Shown: positions 16,077 through 26,220, counted from the first letter of the stretch. The stretch is DNA of 64,000 nucleotides from Bacillus nakamurai (GCF_001584325.1 NZ_LSAZ01000003.1:1-64000); one strand, 5' to 3'. Program-made: numbers and translations. Notes: generated from the sequence alone by a model not told the origin.

Positions 16077-16970
16077 ATGAATGATCAAACGGCAAACTTA
16101 AAACGCGGGGAAAAGGGCGCGATTCTCAATATCGCTGCGTATCTTATACTTGCCGCCATTAAATTGGCAATTGGCCTTTTATATCATTCCGAAGCGCTCA
16201 GAGCGGACGGGTTAAATAATGCCACGGATATTGTTGCATCCTTGGCTGTGCTGATCGGGCTGCGGATATCCCAGCGCCCCGCTGACAGCGATCACGCGTA
16301 CGGACATTATCGGGCTGAAACAATTTCTTCATTGATTGCGTCTTTTATTATGATGGCAGTCGGTATCGAAGTGCTGATCGGAGGGGCAAAGGCGGTTGTG
16401 AGCGGAAAAATGGCGGAGCCGAGCTTAATTGCGGCGTGGACGGCTCTTGGGAGCGCAGCCGTCATGTATGGGATGTATGTCTATAATAAACGGCTTGCCG
16501 GAAGCATAAAGAGTTCGGCGCTGCTTGCGGCGGCGAAAGACAGCAGATCTGACGCCTATGTCAGCATCGGGGCGTTTATAGGCGTCATAACGGCCCGGCT
16601 TCATCTGCCGTGGGTTGATCCGGTTATCGCCTTTCTGATCGGAATCATTATCTGTAAGACGGCATGGGACATTTTTAAAGACGCTTCCCATTCCTTAACG
16701 GACGGATTTAATTTGAAAGATTTGGAACCGTACAAACATACAGTCAGAGAAATTCAAGACGTGAGCCGTTTAAAAGATGTGAAAGCAAGATATTTGGGGA
16801 GCACTGTCCATGTTGAAATGGTCATTACCGTAGACCCGAAGCTGTCTGTGAAGGAAGGGCATGAAGTAGCCGATAAAGTGGAAAACGCAATTAAACATGA
16901 ACATGATGTCACTCATGTCCATGTTCATGTTGAGCCTGAAGTCATAAACAAAGATAATGAAACGAATTAA
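16077..16970 (+). CDS. ydbO: Cation diffusion facilitator YdbO
   Basis: A 297-residue CDF-type metal/proton antiporter. I chose ATG 16077 because GGAGGCG lies six bases before it. Six TM segments are followed by a cytoplasmic domain (from about residue 210). Metal-site residues appear in DGLNNATD (TM2), HAYGHYRAET and DSRSDAYVS (TM5), and a His-rich tail (HEHDVTHVHVHVEPE). It exports a divalent metal such as Zn, Fe or Mn; specificity cannot be read from sequence. Its stop codon overlaps that of convergent ydbP. Confidence 0.9.
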   Translation: MNDQTANLKRGEKGAILNIAAYLILAAIKLAIGLLYHSEALRADGLNNATDIVASLAVLIGLRISQRPADSDHAYGHYRAETISSLIASFIMMAVGIEVLIGGAKAVVSGKMAEPSLIAAWTALGSAAVMYGMYVYNKRLAGSIKSSALLAAAKDSRSDAYVSIGAFIGVITARLHLPWVDPVIAFLIGIIICKTAWDIFKDASHSLTDGFNLKDLEPYKHTVREIQDVSRLKDVKARYLGSTVHVEMVITVDPKLSVKEGHEVADKVENAIKHEHDVTHVHVHVEPEVINKDNETN

Positions 16971-17284
16971 ATATGCTGTGACAAAAACTCTTTCACTTCT
17001 TCAGGTGATTTGGCGTTTGCGCTGTGAAGATGAGCTTTCTTTTCGCCGTTTTTAAAAATCAGAAGGCTCGGTATGCCCATAACCTGGTATTTGTCGGCAA
17101 GCTCAGGAAGCTCGTCCTTGTTCAGTTCATACCATTCATTTTGATTATATTCTTCCAGAATATCGCCGATGAACATATTCATACGCGTACAGTCAGGGCA
17201 CCAGTCAGCGTAAAATTTAACAATGATTTCCTTGTCGGATTGAATAAGTTCATTAAATTGTTCTGTTGTACTGATTATTTTCAT
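16967..17284 (-). CDS. ydbP: Thioredoxin-like protein YdbP
   Basis: A 105-residue thioredoxin-fold protein with active site WCPDC near residue 30 (instead of WCGPC) and the cis-Pro loop GIPSLLIF. ATG 17284 follows AAAGGAGATGTG and fits the known length. It is probably a cytosolic thiol reductase of unknown partner. Its stop (TTA at 16967-16969) overlaps the ydbO stop by two bases. Confidence 0.9.
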   Translation of the reverse strand: MKIISTTEQFNELIQSDKEIIVKFYADWCPDCTRMNMFIGDILEEYNQNEWYELNKDELPELADKYQVMGIPSLLIFKNGEKKAHLHSANAKSPEEVKEFLSQHI

Positions 17285-17437
17285 AAGACACATCTCCTTT
17301 TCCATGCCATTTTAATATAAAATAAAAAGAAATTACATACAAATGCTTTCACATTCAGAATGCCCAAAAATAAATAGATCATTTTCTGATGAAAATGATA
17401 AGATAGTAAAGATGAATTGTTGTGGGGGGAATATCCA

Positions 17438-18523
17438 TTGAAAACAAGTCTAGGATTGGTGTACGGCGGAAAGTCAGCCGAACACAATGTATCGCTGCAG
17501 ACAGCTTTAGCTGTAACGAAAGCGCTCAATACTGATAAGTTTGATATACATCCGATTTATATTACCGAAAAAGGAGAATGGCAAAGAGGGCCGCTTCTGA
17601 CTGAACCGGTCTCAAATGTGAAAATGCTTCAGCTGGAGCAAAACGGCACGGCCTTTGCCCTGTCATCACTAAACCGGGAAATGTTTCCGGAAGCTGCATC
17701 AGACGAAAATGCACCGATTGATGTCGTATTTCCGCTTCTGCACGGGCCAAACGGGGAAGACGGCACGATCCAAGGGCTGTTGGAGCTGTTAAACGTTCCT
17801 TATGTCGGCAACGGTGTGCTGGCGTCTTCAGCCGGTATGGATAAAGTCGTCATGAAGCATTTGTTTGCCCAAGCCGGTCTTCCTCAGGCGAAATACGCCG
17901 CTTTCTTGAAAAAAGACTGGAAACAAACGCCTGGCGTCTGCTTGGAGCAGGTTGAGGAAGAATTGGGATACCCGTGCTTTGTAAAACCTGCGAACCTCGG
18001 ATCAAGCGTCGGGATCAGCAAATGCCGCAGCCGCGAAGAGCTTGAAAAAGCATTCGAGCTGGCCTTCGAATATGACCGTAAAATCGTCGTAGAAGAAGGA
18101 ATCACAGGCAGAGAAATCGAGATCGGCGTGCTTGGAAATGATGAACCGAAATGTTCCGCTGTCGGTGAAATAGCGCCGAAAACCGATTTTTACGACTACA
18201 AAGCAAAATATGAAGACGGCGACACGGATTTAATCATTCCGGCGCAGGTGACAGATGAAGAATACGCGGCGATCAGCGATATGGCCATCAAGGCGTTTAA
18301 AGCGATCGACGGCTCAGGCCTTGTCCGGGCTGATTTCTTCCTGACAAATGACGGCGAAGTGTTAATTAACGAAGTGAACACAATGCCCGGCTTCACGCCA
18401 TTCAGCATGTTCCCGCTTCTGTGGAAAGAGGCCGGCGTAGAATATGGCGAACTGATCGAACAGCTGGTAGAGCTGGCAAAAGAGCGCCATGCTGAGAAAC
18501 AACTGATTAAACATACATTTTAA
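17438..18523 (+). CDS. ddl: D-alanine--D-alanine ligase
   Basis: Makes the D-Ala-D-Ala dipeptide of peptidoglycan. 361 residues from TTG 17438 ([21 protein letters not shown]), chosen because GGGGGGAATATCC precedes it. Motifs: [37 protein letters not shown], the FYDYKAKY loop with the Tyr typical of D-Ala (not D-Lac) ligases, and [15 protein letters not shown]. It precedes murF, which uses its product. Confidence 0.96.
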   Translation: MKTSLGLVYGGKSAEHNVSLQTALAVTKALNTDKFDIHPIYITEKGEWQRGPLLTEPVSNVKMLQLEQNGTAFALSSLNREMFPEAASDENAPIDVVFPLLHGPNGEDGTIQGLLELLNVPYVGNGVLASSAGMDKVVMKHLFAQAGLPQAKYAAFLKKDWKQTPGVCLEQVEEELGYPCFVKPANLGSSVGISKCRSREELEKAFELAFEYDRKIVVEEGITGREIEIGVLGNDEPKCSAVGEIAPKTDFYDYKAKYEDGDTDLIIPAQVTDEEYAAISDMAIKAFKAIDGSGLVRADFFLTNDGEVLINEVNTMPGFTPFSMFPLLWKEAGVEYGELIEQLVELAKERHAEKQLIKHTF

Positions 18524-18531
18524 TGAAAACG

Positions 18532-18564
18532 GACACTGCCTTTAGACAGGGCAGTGTCTTTTCC
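18532..18564 (+). terminator. ddl terminator
   Basis: GACACTGCC paired with GGGCAGTGTC, then TTTTCCC. It lies between ddl and murF and may only partly stop transcription. Confidence 0.75.
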
Positions 18565-18602
18565 CGTAGCAGAAAAATTTTTCAGAAAGCGAGGTGCTTC
18601 CT

Positions 18603-19973
18603 TTGATAAAGCGAACCGTAAAACGAATCGCCGAAATGGTCAAAGGCACACTGACGAACCCTGTATTTGAACAATCAATGATTGAAGGAGCAGCAACCGA
18701 TACAAGAACGCTGGAAAAAAACCAGCTGTTCATTCCCCTCAAAGGCGAACATTTTAACGGCCATTCTTTCGTGCCTCAGGCATTTGAAAAAGGGGTCTCC
18801 GCAGTTCTGTGGAATCGGTCCGAGCCCAATCCGCCGAAGGAAAAGGCGGTCATTCTTGTAGAAGACACGCTTGAGGCGCTTCAGCTGCTGGCAAAAGCGT
18901 ATTTGCAGGAGCTGGGCACACGGGTCATCGGTGTGACCGGAAGCAATGGCAAAACAACGACAAAAGATATGCTTCACGCCGTTTTGCAAACTCAGTACCG
19001 CGTTCATAAAACAGCCGGAAACTTTAACAACCATATCGGACTTCCTCTGACCGTCCTTGCCATGCCGGAGGACACAGAAATCGCCGTTTTAGAAATGGGA
19101 ATGAGCGCAAAAGGCGAAATTGATTTTCTCAGCCGTCTTGCCAATCCGGAAGCGGCCGTCATCACAAATATCGGCGAATCTCATATGCAGGATTTAGGCT
19201 CAAGAGAAGGAATTGCGGAAGCAAAGCTTGAAATTATAAACGGCCTCCAAAAAGACGGCGTTCTCTTTTATTACGGGGATGAGCCGCTGCTCAGCGGGAA
19301 GTCTTACCACTGCCGGACAACGACATACGGCGCCGGTCCGGACAACGATCTCCGCGTAAAAGAGGTCAGACAGACAGAAGACGGCACCCATTTCAGTATG
19401 GACGGCATTGACCGCTCCTTCTTTATCCCCGTCCTCGGCAAGCATAATGTCATGAATGCCATGGCCGCATACGCAGCCGGGATCTATTTCGGCATCACGC
19501 CTGATAATGCCGCAAAAGGACTGAACCGGCTGAAAGTGACCGGGATGAGATTGGAGCTGGTCAAAACGAAAAACGGAATTTCTATCGTTAACGATGCGTA
19601 TAATGCAAGCCCGACGTCAATGAAAGCAGCCATTGAATTGATCGAAACGATGAATGGCTACCGAAAAAAAATGCTCGTGCTCGGCGACATGCTTGAACTA
19701 GGAGATGAAGAAGAGGCATTTCACACAGATTGCGGAGCCGCCATCCGCCCGGCTGACATCGATTATGTGTTTACTTACGGTGCACTCGGCACATTCATCG
19801 CTGAAGGCGCGCGCCGAAACTTTGAAGAAGGCCGCGTCAGCCATTATAATGATAAGAAAGAACTGCTTCAAGCCATTAAAGAAAAGGCCGATACAGGCGA
19901 TTTGCTTCTGTTTAAAGCATCAAGAGGTATGAAGCTTGAAGAAATCGTTAAAGATTTATTAGAGAAGAATTGA
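18603..19973 (+). CDS. murF: UDP-MurNAc-tripeptide--D-Ala-D-Ala ligase
   Basis: Adds D-Ala-D-Ala to the muropeptide precursor. 456 residues from TTG 18603 (GCGAGGTG site), N-terminal UDP-binding domain, the ATP loop GVTGSNGKTTTKDM near residue 110, the HNVMNAMAAYAAG hinge, and the C-terminal domain beginning NDAYNASPTSMKAAIE. It lies directly downstream of ddl. Confidence 0.96.
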   Translation: MIKRTVKRIAEMVKGTLTNPVFEQSMIEGAATDTRTLEKNQLFIPLKGEHFNGHSFVPQAFEKGVSAVLWNRSEPNPPKEKAVILVEDTLEALQLLAKAYLQELGTRVIGVTGSNGKTTTKDMLHAVLQTQYRVHKTAGNFNNHIGLPLTVLAMPEDTEIAVLEMGMSAKGEIDFLSRLANPEAAVITNIGESHMQDLGSREGIAEAKLEIINGLQKDGVLFYYGDEPLLSGKSYHCRTTTYGAGPDNDLRVKEVRQTEDGTHFSMDGIDRSFFIPVLGKHNVMNAMAAYAAGIYFGITPDNAAKGLNRLKVTGMRLELVKTKNGISIVNDAYNASPTSMKAAIELIETMNGYRKKMLVLGDMLELGDEEEAFHTDCGAAIRPADIDYVFTYGALGTFIAEGARRNFEEGRVSHYNDKKELLQAIKEKADTGDLLLFKASRGMKLEEIVKDLLEKN

Positions 19974-20166
19974 AGAAAAATCGAGCTGCGCTTCATAAAA
20001 ATAATCAAAATGAAGAAACTACTTTTGAAGAAGAGAAATAAATCTGTCCGGGCTGAAGAAACACTGCCGTCTGAAAAGACCCCGCCCGGCGCGGGCTGAA
20101 CCGGCCGGCTTCATCTGTAAAAGAGATTGGGCGGGCTGATTGAAGCCGCCTCCCTGTCTCGCCTTA

Positions 20167-20264
20167 TTGAAAAACACATACTGTAATGGTAAGATTAAAC
20201 GTAAAGTAATTCGGGCTTTGTATACGTATGGATCCTGTCCTTTGTATGAAGGGCAGTTTTTAGT
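20167..20264 (+). promoter_or_regulatory. Putative cshA promoter and leader hairpin
   Basis: TTGAAA at 20167-20172 and TAAGAT at 20190-20195 are separated by 17 bases. In the leader CTGTCCTT and AAGGGCAG (20237-20258) form an 8-bp stem followed by TTTTT, a terminator-like structure about 50 bases before the start codon. The spacer from murF (19974-20166) shows no gene; its GC-rich repeats (CCCGGCGCGGGC, CCGGCCGG) may form structure. Confidence 0.45.
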
Positions 20265-20313
20265 GGTAAATCACGACATTACTGAAACAGCAATTAGAAG
20301 GAGTTTGAATAAT

Positions 20314-21798
20314 TTGACTATAACGTTTCAAGATTTCCAATTAAGTTCCGATCTCATGAAAGCAATCAATCGTATGGGATTCGAAGAAGCAACACCGATT
20401 CAGGCAGAAACGATTCCGCTCGGACTTTTAAATAAAGACGTCATTGGACAAGCGCAAACAGGTACAGGTAAAACAGCTGCGTTTGGTATACCCCTTGTTG
20501 AAAAAATGAACCCCGAGTCTCCTAATATTCAAGCAATCGTAATCGCGCCAACCCGTGAATTAGCCATTCAAGTTTCTGAAGAGTTATATAAAATCGGACA
20601 AGATAAGCGTGCGAAAGTGCTTCCTATTTACGGCGGCCAGGATATTGGACGGCAGATCCGTGCATTAAAGAAAAACCCGCACATCATTGTCGGAACGCCG
20701 GGACGTCTTCTTGACCACATCAACCGCCGCACGATCCGTTTAAACAACGTGAACACTGTTGTTATGGATGAAGCGGATGAAATGCTCAACATGGGATTCA
20801 TTGATGATATTGAATCCATTCTTTCAAACGTGCCGAGCGAGCACCAAACGCTTTTATTCTCAGCGACAATGCCTGCTCCGATCAAACGCATTGCAGAGCG
20901 CTTTATGACTGAGCCTGAGCACGTAAAAGTAAAAGCGAAAGAAATGACGGTTTCCAACATTCAGCAGTTCTATTTGGAAGTGCAAGAGCGCAAAAAATTC
21001 GATACGCTCACACGTCTTCTTGACATCCAGTCTCCTGAGCTTGCGATTGTTTTCGGCCGCACAAAACGCCGCGTTGACGAATTGACGGAAGCCTTGAACC
21101 TTCGCGGATATGCAGCTGAAGGAATTCACGGCGACTTAACGCAGGCGAAGCGTATGGTAGCGCTCCGCAAGTTTAAAGAAGGTGCAATTGAAGTGCTTGT
21201 AGCGACTGACGTTGCGGCTCGCGGACTTGATATTTCAGGCGTTACACACGTGTACAACTTTGACGTGCCTCAAGATCCTGAAAGCTATGTTCACCGTATC
21301 GGAAGAACAGGCCGTGCAGGAAAAACAGGTATGGCGATGACATTTATCACACCGCGTGAGAAAAACATGCTGCGTGCGATTGAACAAACGACAAAACGCA
21401 AAATGGACCGCATGAAAGAGCCTACACTTGATGAAGCGCTCGAAGGACAGCAGCAGGTTACCGTTGATCGTCTTCGCACGGCAATCAGCGAAAACAACCT
21501 GAACTTCTACATGACTGCCGCTGCGGAGCTTTTGGAAGATCATGATGCAGTGACAGTTGTAGCAGCTGCCATTAAAATGGCGACAAAAGAGCCGGACAGC
21601 ACTCCTGTGCGCCTCACTGATGAAGCGCCGATGGTCAGCAAACGCTACAAAAACCAACGCTCTTCAAAACGAAGAGACGGCCAAGGCGGCGGCTACCGCG
21701 GCGGAAAAGGGAAAAGCAACAACCGCTCTTCCTATGATAAAAAACGCTCAAACGACCGCCGTTCTTCCGGTGACAGACGCCAGAAAAAGTCATACTAG
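20314..21798 (+). CDS. cshA: DEAD-box RNA helicase CshA
   Basis: A 494-residue ATP-dependent RNA helicase of the RNA degradosome and cold-shock response. TTG 20314 (AGAAGGAG site) gives [14 protein letters not shown] and the exact B. subtilis length. Motifs: Q motif [36 protein letters not shown] and HRIGRTGR. The C-terminal tail (from residue 430) is rich in Arg, Gly and Ser, typical of RNA-binding tails. Confidence 0.96.
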   Translation: MTITFQDFQLSSDLMKAINRMGFEEATPIQAETIPLGLLNKDVIGQAQTGTGKTAAFGIPLVEKMNPESPNIQAIVIAPTRELAIQVSEELYKIGQDKRAKVLPIYGGQDIGRQIRALKKNPHIIVGTPGRLLDHINRRTIRLNNVNTVVMDEADEMLNMGFIDDIESILSNVPSEHQTLLFSATMPAPIKRIAERFMTEPEHVKVKAKEMTVSNIQQFYLEVQERKKFDTLTRLLDIQSPELAIVFGRTKRRVDELTEALNLRGYAAEGIHGDLTQAKRMVALRKFKEGAIEVLVATDVAARGLDISGVTHVYNFDVPQDPESYVHRIGRTGRAGKTGMAMTFITPREKNMLRAIEQTTKRKMDRMKEPTLDEALEGQQQVTVDRLRTAISENNLNFYMTAAAELLEDHDAVTVVAAAIKMATKEPDSTPVRLTDEAPMVSKRYKNQRSSKRRDGQGGGYRGGKGKSNNRSSYDKKRSNDRRSSGDRRQKKSY

Positions 21799-21805
21799 GA
21801 AACAA

Positions 21806-21836
21806 AAGCGAACCCGTTAAAGGGTTCGCTTTTTAT
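21806..21836 (+). terminator. cshA terminator
   Basis: AAGCGAACCC paired with GGGTTCGCTT, then T-rich sequence. Confidence 0.88.
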
Positions 21837-21912
21837 CTATATGCCGGAAAGTGAATCTTTTTTGCAACAAGACCGTATTTGTATGTATGATAAGAAACGG
21901 GAGGTAGGTATT

Positions 21913-22392
21913 TTGAGAGCACAGCCAAAAAATCAAATCAGTCCGAACGGCTTAAAGGTATGGCGCCTTCAAGAAGTCATCTTATCAGCCGTTTGTCTTC
22001 TTGCCGTCATTGCAGAAGCCGTCTTAAGCTATTACTTCCATTGGCCGTACTGGATCAGCGGAATTCTCGGCATCATTTGGGTCATCGGTTCGGAGATCAC
22101 CATTTATGCGATACCGAAGATCAGGCACAGGATCTGGCGGTATGAAGTACATGAAAATGAAATTGATATCCAATCCGGCATTTTTATTGTCAAACGGGTC
22201 ATTGTGCCGATGGTCAGGGTGCAGCACGTAGACACCTCACAAGGACCACTCCTCAGAAAATACCGCCTGGCCTCGGTCAAAATTTCGACAGCGGCAACCG
22301 TTCACTCGATTCCGGCGCTTGAGATGGAGGAAGCAGACAGGCTGAGGGATTCCATTTCGCGTCTGGCGAGGGTGACGGAAGATGATGTCTGA
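21913..22392 (+). CDS. ydbS: Bacterial PH-domain membrane protein YdbS
   Basis: A 159-residue protein starting at TTG 21913 (GGGAGGTAGG site). Two hydrophobic segments (residues 18-60) are followed by one bPH2 domain with the RIWRYEVHENEIDIQSGIF and VPMVRVQHVDTSQGPLLRKYRLASVKI pattern. It overlaps ydbT by 11 bases. Pairs of this kind (YdbS/YdbT) are linked to resistance to membrane-active peptides in B. subtilis. Confidence 0.9.
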   Translation: MRAQPKNQISPNGLKVWRLQEVILSAVCLLAVIAEAVLSYYFHWPYWISGILGIIWVIGSEITIYAIPKIRHRIWRYEVHENEIDIQSGIFIVKRVIVPMVRVQHVDTSQGPLLRKYRLASVKISTAATVHSIPALEMEEADRLRDSISRLARVTEDDV

Positions 22393-23860
22393 ACCGAAAC
22401 GTCTGCATCCGGCGGCCGTAATTTTGAACTTATTTCATATTATTATCCAAACCATTAAAAATATTATTCTTCCTTTCTTTTTCGTATACATCGTCAATTC
22501 AAACCACTTTATCCGCTTCTACGGCGGCATAGCACTTCTCGTATTGCTGATATGGCTTATCGCGGCAAGTGTTATCGAGTGGAGAAAATTCACGTACCGC
22601 ATTGAAGATGGCGAATTCAGAATAGAAGAGGGATTGTTTTTCACACAAAAAAGATATATCTCCATTGACAGAATCCAATCGATGAATACGAGCGCCGGCA
22701 TTATTCAGCAGCTCTTTAAGCTGGTCAAGCTGCAAATTGAAACAGCCGGTGAAGGGAAAAACGCAGAAGCTGTGTTGTCTGCCATTTCTCTGGAAGAGGC
22801 AGAACGAATCAGAGAAGCCGTTTTCCAGCAAAAAGAAAAGCGCAAAGCTGAACAAGAGGAGCACCAAGAGGATGCGGCGGAGCAGGAGCCGACTCGTGAA
22901 GAAGCCGTGCAGTCCGTATACCGTATGTCTTTAGGAGAACTTCTCACGGCAGCCTCAACGTCCGGCGGAATCGGTGTCATTATTTCAGCGGTCTTTGCCC
23001 TGATTACGCAAATTGATGAAGTATTTCCGATGGACTGGCTTTATGACAGATTTTCTTTTTTGAAACATGCCAGTATAGGAATCTACGCCGTTATCATTTT
23101 TATCGGCCTGTTTATCGCGTGGCTGTTAAGTATCGCGGGCATGATGATCAAGCATGCCAACTTTCAGGTTGAAAAAAAAGAGCATGAATTGGTCATTTCA
23201 AGAGGAATTATTGAGAAGCATCAAGTGACGATTCCGCTCCGTAAAATCCAAGCGATTAAAATAAAAGAAAATATCGTCAGGCAGCTTTTCGGATATGCGA
23301 CGGTTACCATTGTCAGCGCGGGCAAATCCGGCAATGAGAAAGAGGGTCTGCAGACGATTCTGTTTCCCCTCATCCGCAAATCAAAGCTGGCCGGAATGCT
23401 TGGCGAATTTACGAATGACTACGTGCTTGAAGAAAAGCGGCATCATCTGCCGAGAAGGTCGCTGCGGCGTTATTTGTTCCGCTCCGTTATTTTTTCAGTT
23501 TTTGTTATGATCCCGCTTTGTATCCTTTTTAAACCGTGGGGGTATTTATCGCTGTTCCTGCTTCCGGCAGAGCTTGTTTTCGGTTATGCCGCTTTTAAGG
23601 ATGCGTCATGGTTTTTAAACGGGGAAAAACTTCAGCTCACCACAAGGCTGATCGGAAAGACGACAACGATTATGCTGAGAAGAAGAATGCAGATGTACGA
23701 AGTAAGCCAATCCTTTCTGCAAAAAAGAAAACGGCTCGCTTCCGTTGCCACAGCTGTGAAATCAGCGAGCCACATGGAGCATGTCATGCTGAGGGATGTC
23801 ACCGAGGAAGACGCAGAACGTATCAGAAGCTGGTATTCATATGAAAAAGCGGACGGTTAA
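22382..23860 (+). CDS. ydbT: Bacterial PH-domain membrane protein YdbT
   Basis: A 492-residue membrane protein with three bPH2-type units (KFTYRIEDGEFRIEEGLF, ANFQVEKKEHELVISRGIIEKHQVTIPLRKIQAIKI and a C-terminal one near LNGEKLQLTTRLIGK) between hydrophobic pairs. A charged linker (residues 140-165, many Glu and Gln) is notable. It is translationally coupled to ydbS. Likely envelope stress/immunity role by analogy with B. subtilis. Confidence 0.9.
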   Translation: MMSEPKRLHPAAVILNLFHIIIQTIKNIILPFFFVYIVNSNHFIRFYGGIALLVLLIWLIAASVIEWRKFTYRIEDGEFRIEEGLFFTQKRYISIDRIQSMNTSAGIIQQLFKLVKLQIETAGEGKNAEAVLSAISLEEAERIREAVFQQKEKRKAEQEEHQEDAAEQEPTREEAVQSVYRMSLGELLTAASTSGGIGVIISAVFALITQIDEVFPMDWLYDRFSFLKHASIGIYAVIIFIGLFIAWLLSIAGMMIKHANFQVEKKEHELVISRGIIEKHQVTIPLRKIQAIKIKENIVRQLFGYATVTIVSAGKSGNEKEGLQTILFPLIRKSKLAGMLGEFTNDYVLEEKRHHLPRRSLRRYLFRSVIFSVFVMIPLCILFKPWGYLSLFLLPAELVFGYAAFKDASWFLNGEKLQLTTRLIGKTTTIMLRRRMQMYEVSQSFLQKRKRLASVATAVKSASHMEHVMLRDVTEEDAERIRSWYSYEKADG

Positions 23861-23876
23861 AACCGCCGCTTTTTTT
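23845..23876. terminator. Terminator overlapping the ends of ydbT and ydcA
   Basis: AAAGCGG-A-CGGTT pairs with AACCG-CCGCTTT; T7 follows on the plus strand and A residues on the other side. Both stop codons lie in the loop (shared TTAA). Confidence 0.85.
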
Positions 23877-24456
23877 GATGCACGCATAGAAAAGAAAGCA
23901 AAAAACCGCCGGCCAAGCCGAACAAATGCGCCATAATGTTAATATTGGAATTGATAAATGTCGACAGAACCGCAATGATGAGCAGGGTGACAATCATTTT
24001 AGACTGATCCTGGTCGATCAGCTCCTTACGGAAAACAGTCAGAAAGAGATACACGCCGAACAGGCCGAAGATCGCACCGGAGGCGCCGACATGTATATAA
24101 TCCAGCGGTTCGATTAGGTAAGTCCCGATATTCCCGATGATGCCGGACCCGATATACACAATAAGAAAACGGACTTTTCCGAGCATCTGCTCCAGCGGAG
24201 GCGCAAATAAGAAGATAGACATTGAGTTAAACAGAAGGTGGGTAAAATTGGCATGTAAAAAAATCGGTGTGACAAGCCGCCACCATTCTCCGCCGGCAAC
24301 GCCGAAATTATAGCCTGTCACTGCGTCTCCCCACATCATGACGGAATGAACGGGCATTTTAAAAAACAGCCATAACAGCGCCTGCAAGGCTAAAATACAG
24401 CTGACAGCCGGATAACGTCTGATAAAGGTCTGGAAATTTTCCGTTCGTATAAACAT
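23857..24456 (-). CDS. ydcA: Rhomboid-family intramembrane serine protease YdcA
   Basis: A 199-residue rhomboid with six TM segments. The catalytic Ser is in HVGASGAIFGLFG and the catalytic His in NSNINIMAHLFGLAGG. The Asn-bearing loop THLLFNSMSIFLFAPPLE is also present. Two ATGs (24459 and 24456) follow AAAGGGGC; the second gives the B. subtilis length and better spacing. Substrates unknown. Confidence 0.92.
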   Translation of the reverse strand: MFIRTENFQTFIRRYPAVSCILALQALLWLFFKMPVHSVMMWGDAVTGYNFGVAGGEWWRLVTPIFLHANFTHLLFNSMSIFLFAPPLEQMLGKVRFLIVYIGSGIIGNIGTYLIEPLDYIHVGASGAIFGLFGVYLFLTVFRKELIDQDQSKMIVTLLIIAVLSTFINSNINIMAHLFGLAGGFLLSFLCVHQKKRRF

Positions 24457-24549
24457 CATTTGCCCCTTTGCATCTATTTTGATACTTATATAGTACCACG
24501 TTTATGAGACAAACCATTTTTTAGTACGGACTTTTTAGGAGGAATTCAC

Positions 24550-24915
24550 ATGATTTTCGGAATTGGAATAGACATCGTCGAGCTCAGCAGAATTGAAACA
24601 ATGCTCAGCCGGCAGGCGAGATTCCCGCAACGAATACTGACAGAGGCGGAGTACGACCGGTTTAAGACGCTGTCAGATAAAAGGAAAATTGAATTTCTCG
24701 CGGGCCGTTTTGCGGCAAAAGAAGCCTTTTCTAAAGCTTACGGCACGGGCATCGGCAGCCAGCTCAGCTTTCAGGATATTGAAACGGCAAAAGGCCCTTC
24801 AGGAAAGCCGGTGCTTGCCTGCGCCAAACTGGACGGCGCAGCAGCTCATGTATCCATTACGCATACAAAAGAATATGCGGCTGCTCAGGTCGTGATTGAA
24901 AGGTTGTCAAGCTAG
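24550..24915 (+). CDS. acpS: Holo-[acyl-carrier-protein] synthase
   Basis: Transfers 4'-phosphopantetheine from CoA to acyl carrier protein. 121 residues, AcpS length. Motifs GIGIDIVELSRIE (Mg-binding Asp) and FLAGRFAAKEAFSKAYGTG, and C-terminal HVSITHTKEYAAAQVVIE. AGGAGGAATTCAC precedes ATG 24550. Confidence 0.96.
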   Translation: MIFGIGIDIVELSRIETMLSRQARFPQRILTEAEYDRFKTLSDKRKIEFLAGRFAAKEAFSKAYGTGIGSQLSFQDIETAKGPSGKPVLACAKLDGAAAHVSITHTKEYAAAQVVIERLSS

Positions 24916-25096
24916 TCTGCATATTAGCCGAACCCCTCTCATATATTTGATAGTGCATTAAGGGAGACAAGTTGTTTGAGGCTTTTATGGTACGCGTCCG
25001 TCCGTCTTTTCCCGAGGCCGTCTTGAGGGCGTACCGTTAAAGTCAAACAAGCGATTTCTTCCCTTTACATCAATTGAGAAGAAGGGGTTGAAAAAG

Positions 25097-26104
25097 GTGA
25101 GAAAAAGCTTTGTTTTGCTTTTAACGGGACTGCTTGCCGTCCTTATTCTTTCGGCCTGCGGCCAAAAATCACAGGAAGATATCGTGAACGGTTTAGATAA
25201 GAAGGCGAAAGAATACACTTCGTACAAAGCAAAAGCCAAAATGACCATTCAAACAGGAAGTGATCCGCAAGTATACAATGTGGAAATCTGGCATAAAAAA
25301 CCTTCCTTATACCGGGTCTATTTAGAAAATCCGAAAAAAGACCAAAACCAAGTTATCTTACGGAATGCCAACGGAGTATTTGTTCTCACGCCGTCCTTAA
25401 ATAAGAGTTTCAGATTTCAAAGCGACTGGCCGAACAACAGCAGCCAAGTATATTTGTTTGAATCACTCGTGAAAGACGTGATCAATGACAAAGACGCCGT
25501 TTATTCCGCCAAAGACAAAAAGTATACATTCGAAACAAAAACAAACTATCAGCATAACAAAATGCTGCCGACACAAGTTATCACATTCAACAAAAAAGAT
25601 ATGAGCCCGTCGCTGGTGAAGGTGATGGACACAGACCGCAAAGTCATGGTGAAAGTCGAATTCAAAAGCTTTGAATTTAACAAACCGTTTGAAAAAGAAT
25701 CATTTGATGAGAAGAAAAACATGACGCTTTCTCAAATGGACGTCGCCACAAGCGCCAAGCCGTCTGATTCATTTGCGGTAAAAACGCCGCTTCAAGTACC
25801 GGCGGGCGTCAAAAAGCTTGAAGAAAAAGATATTACGACAGCGGACGGGAAACGTGTCGTTATGACATACGGAGGCGAAAAATCGTTCACGCTCATTCAG
25901 GAAAAAGCCCAGGTCGCAAAAGCCGCCTCTACCGTGACGCTGAACGGCGAACCGGTTAATCTCGGCTTCACGGTTGCCGCTTTATCGGATACATCCTTAA
26001 CCTGGACATACGACGGAGTCGATTATCTCTTGTCATCGCAAGACCTTTCCAAAGATGAAATGGTCGCTGCCGCCAAAAGCATGCAGGGCCAGTCATCAAA
26101 ATAA
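25097..26104 (+). CDS. ydcC: LolA-like outer-leaflet lipoprotein YdcC
   Basis: A 335-residue lipoprotein. GTG 25097 is preferred over TTG 25088 because AGAAGGGG then has normal spacing (nine bases). Signal peptide MRKSFVLLLTGLLAVLILSAC with lipobox LSAC and acylated Cys. The body resembles the LolA/DUF4367-type fold (KAKMTIQTG..., IWHKKPSLYRVYLENP). In B. subtilis it is sporulation-associated (sigma-E). Terminator downstream. Confidence 0.88.
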   Translation: MRKSFVLLLTGLLAVLILSACGQKSQEDIVNGLDKKAKEYTSYKAKAKMTIQTGSDPQVYNVEIWHKKPSLYRVYLENPKKDQNQVILRNANGVFVLTPSLNKSFRFQSDWPNNSSQVYLFESLVKDVINDKDAVYSAKDKKYTFETKTNYQHNKMLPTQVITFNKKDMSPSLVKVMDTDRKVMVKVEFKSFEFNKPFEKESFDEKKNMTLSQMDVATSAKPSDSFAVKTPLQVPAGVKKLEEKDITTADGKRVVMTYGGEKSFTLIQEKAQVAKAASTVTLNGEPVNLGFTVAALSDTSLTWTYDGVDYLLSSQDLSKDEMVAAAKSMQGQSSK

Positions 26105-26106
26105 CG

Positions 26107-26141
26107 AAAAAAGAGACCGAATGCTTGTCGGTCTCTTTTTT
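26107..26141 (+). terminator. ydcC terminator
   Basis: AAAAAAGAGACCGA paired with TCGGTCTCTTTTTT around a loop, with a T-run. Confidence 0.9.
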
Positions 26142-26220
26142 GAATACATTTCACTTTGCCGGGCAATTTTAGTATGATAATAACGAAATGGAATGAAAAT
26201 AACGCTAGGAAGTGTATCGA

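Noticed and set aside
20011-20100. 29-codon frame MKKLLLKKRNKSVRAEET between murF and cshA
   Set aside because: No ribosome-binding site and low-complexity composition; it lies in the promoter/leader region.
24916-25096. Possible structured RNA upstream of ydcC (GGTACGC...GCGTACC)
   Set aside because: One weak long-range stem only; no riboswitch consensus recognised.
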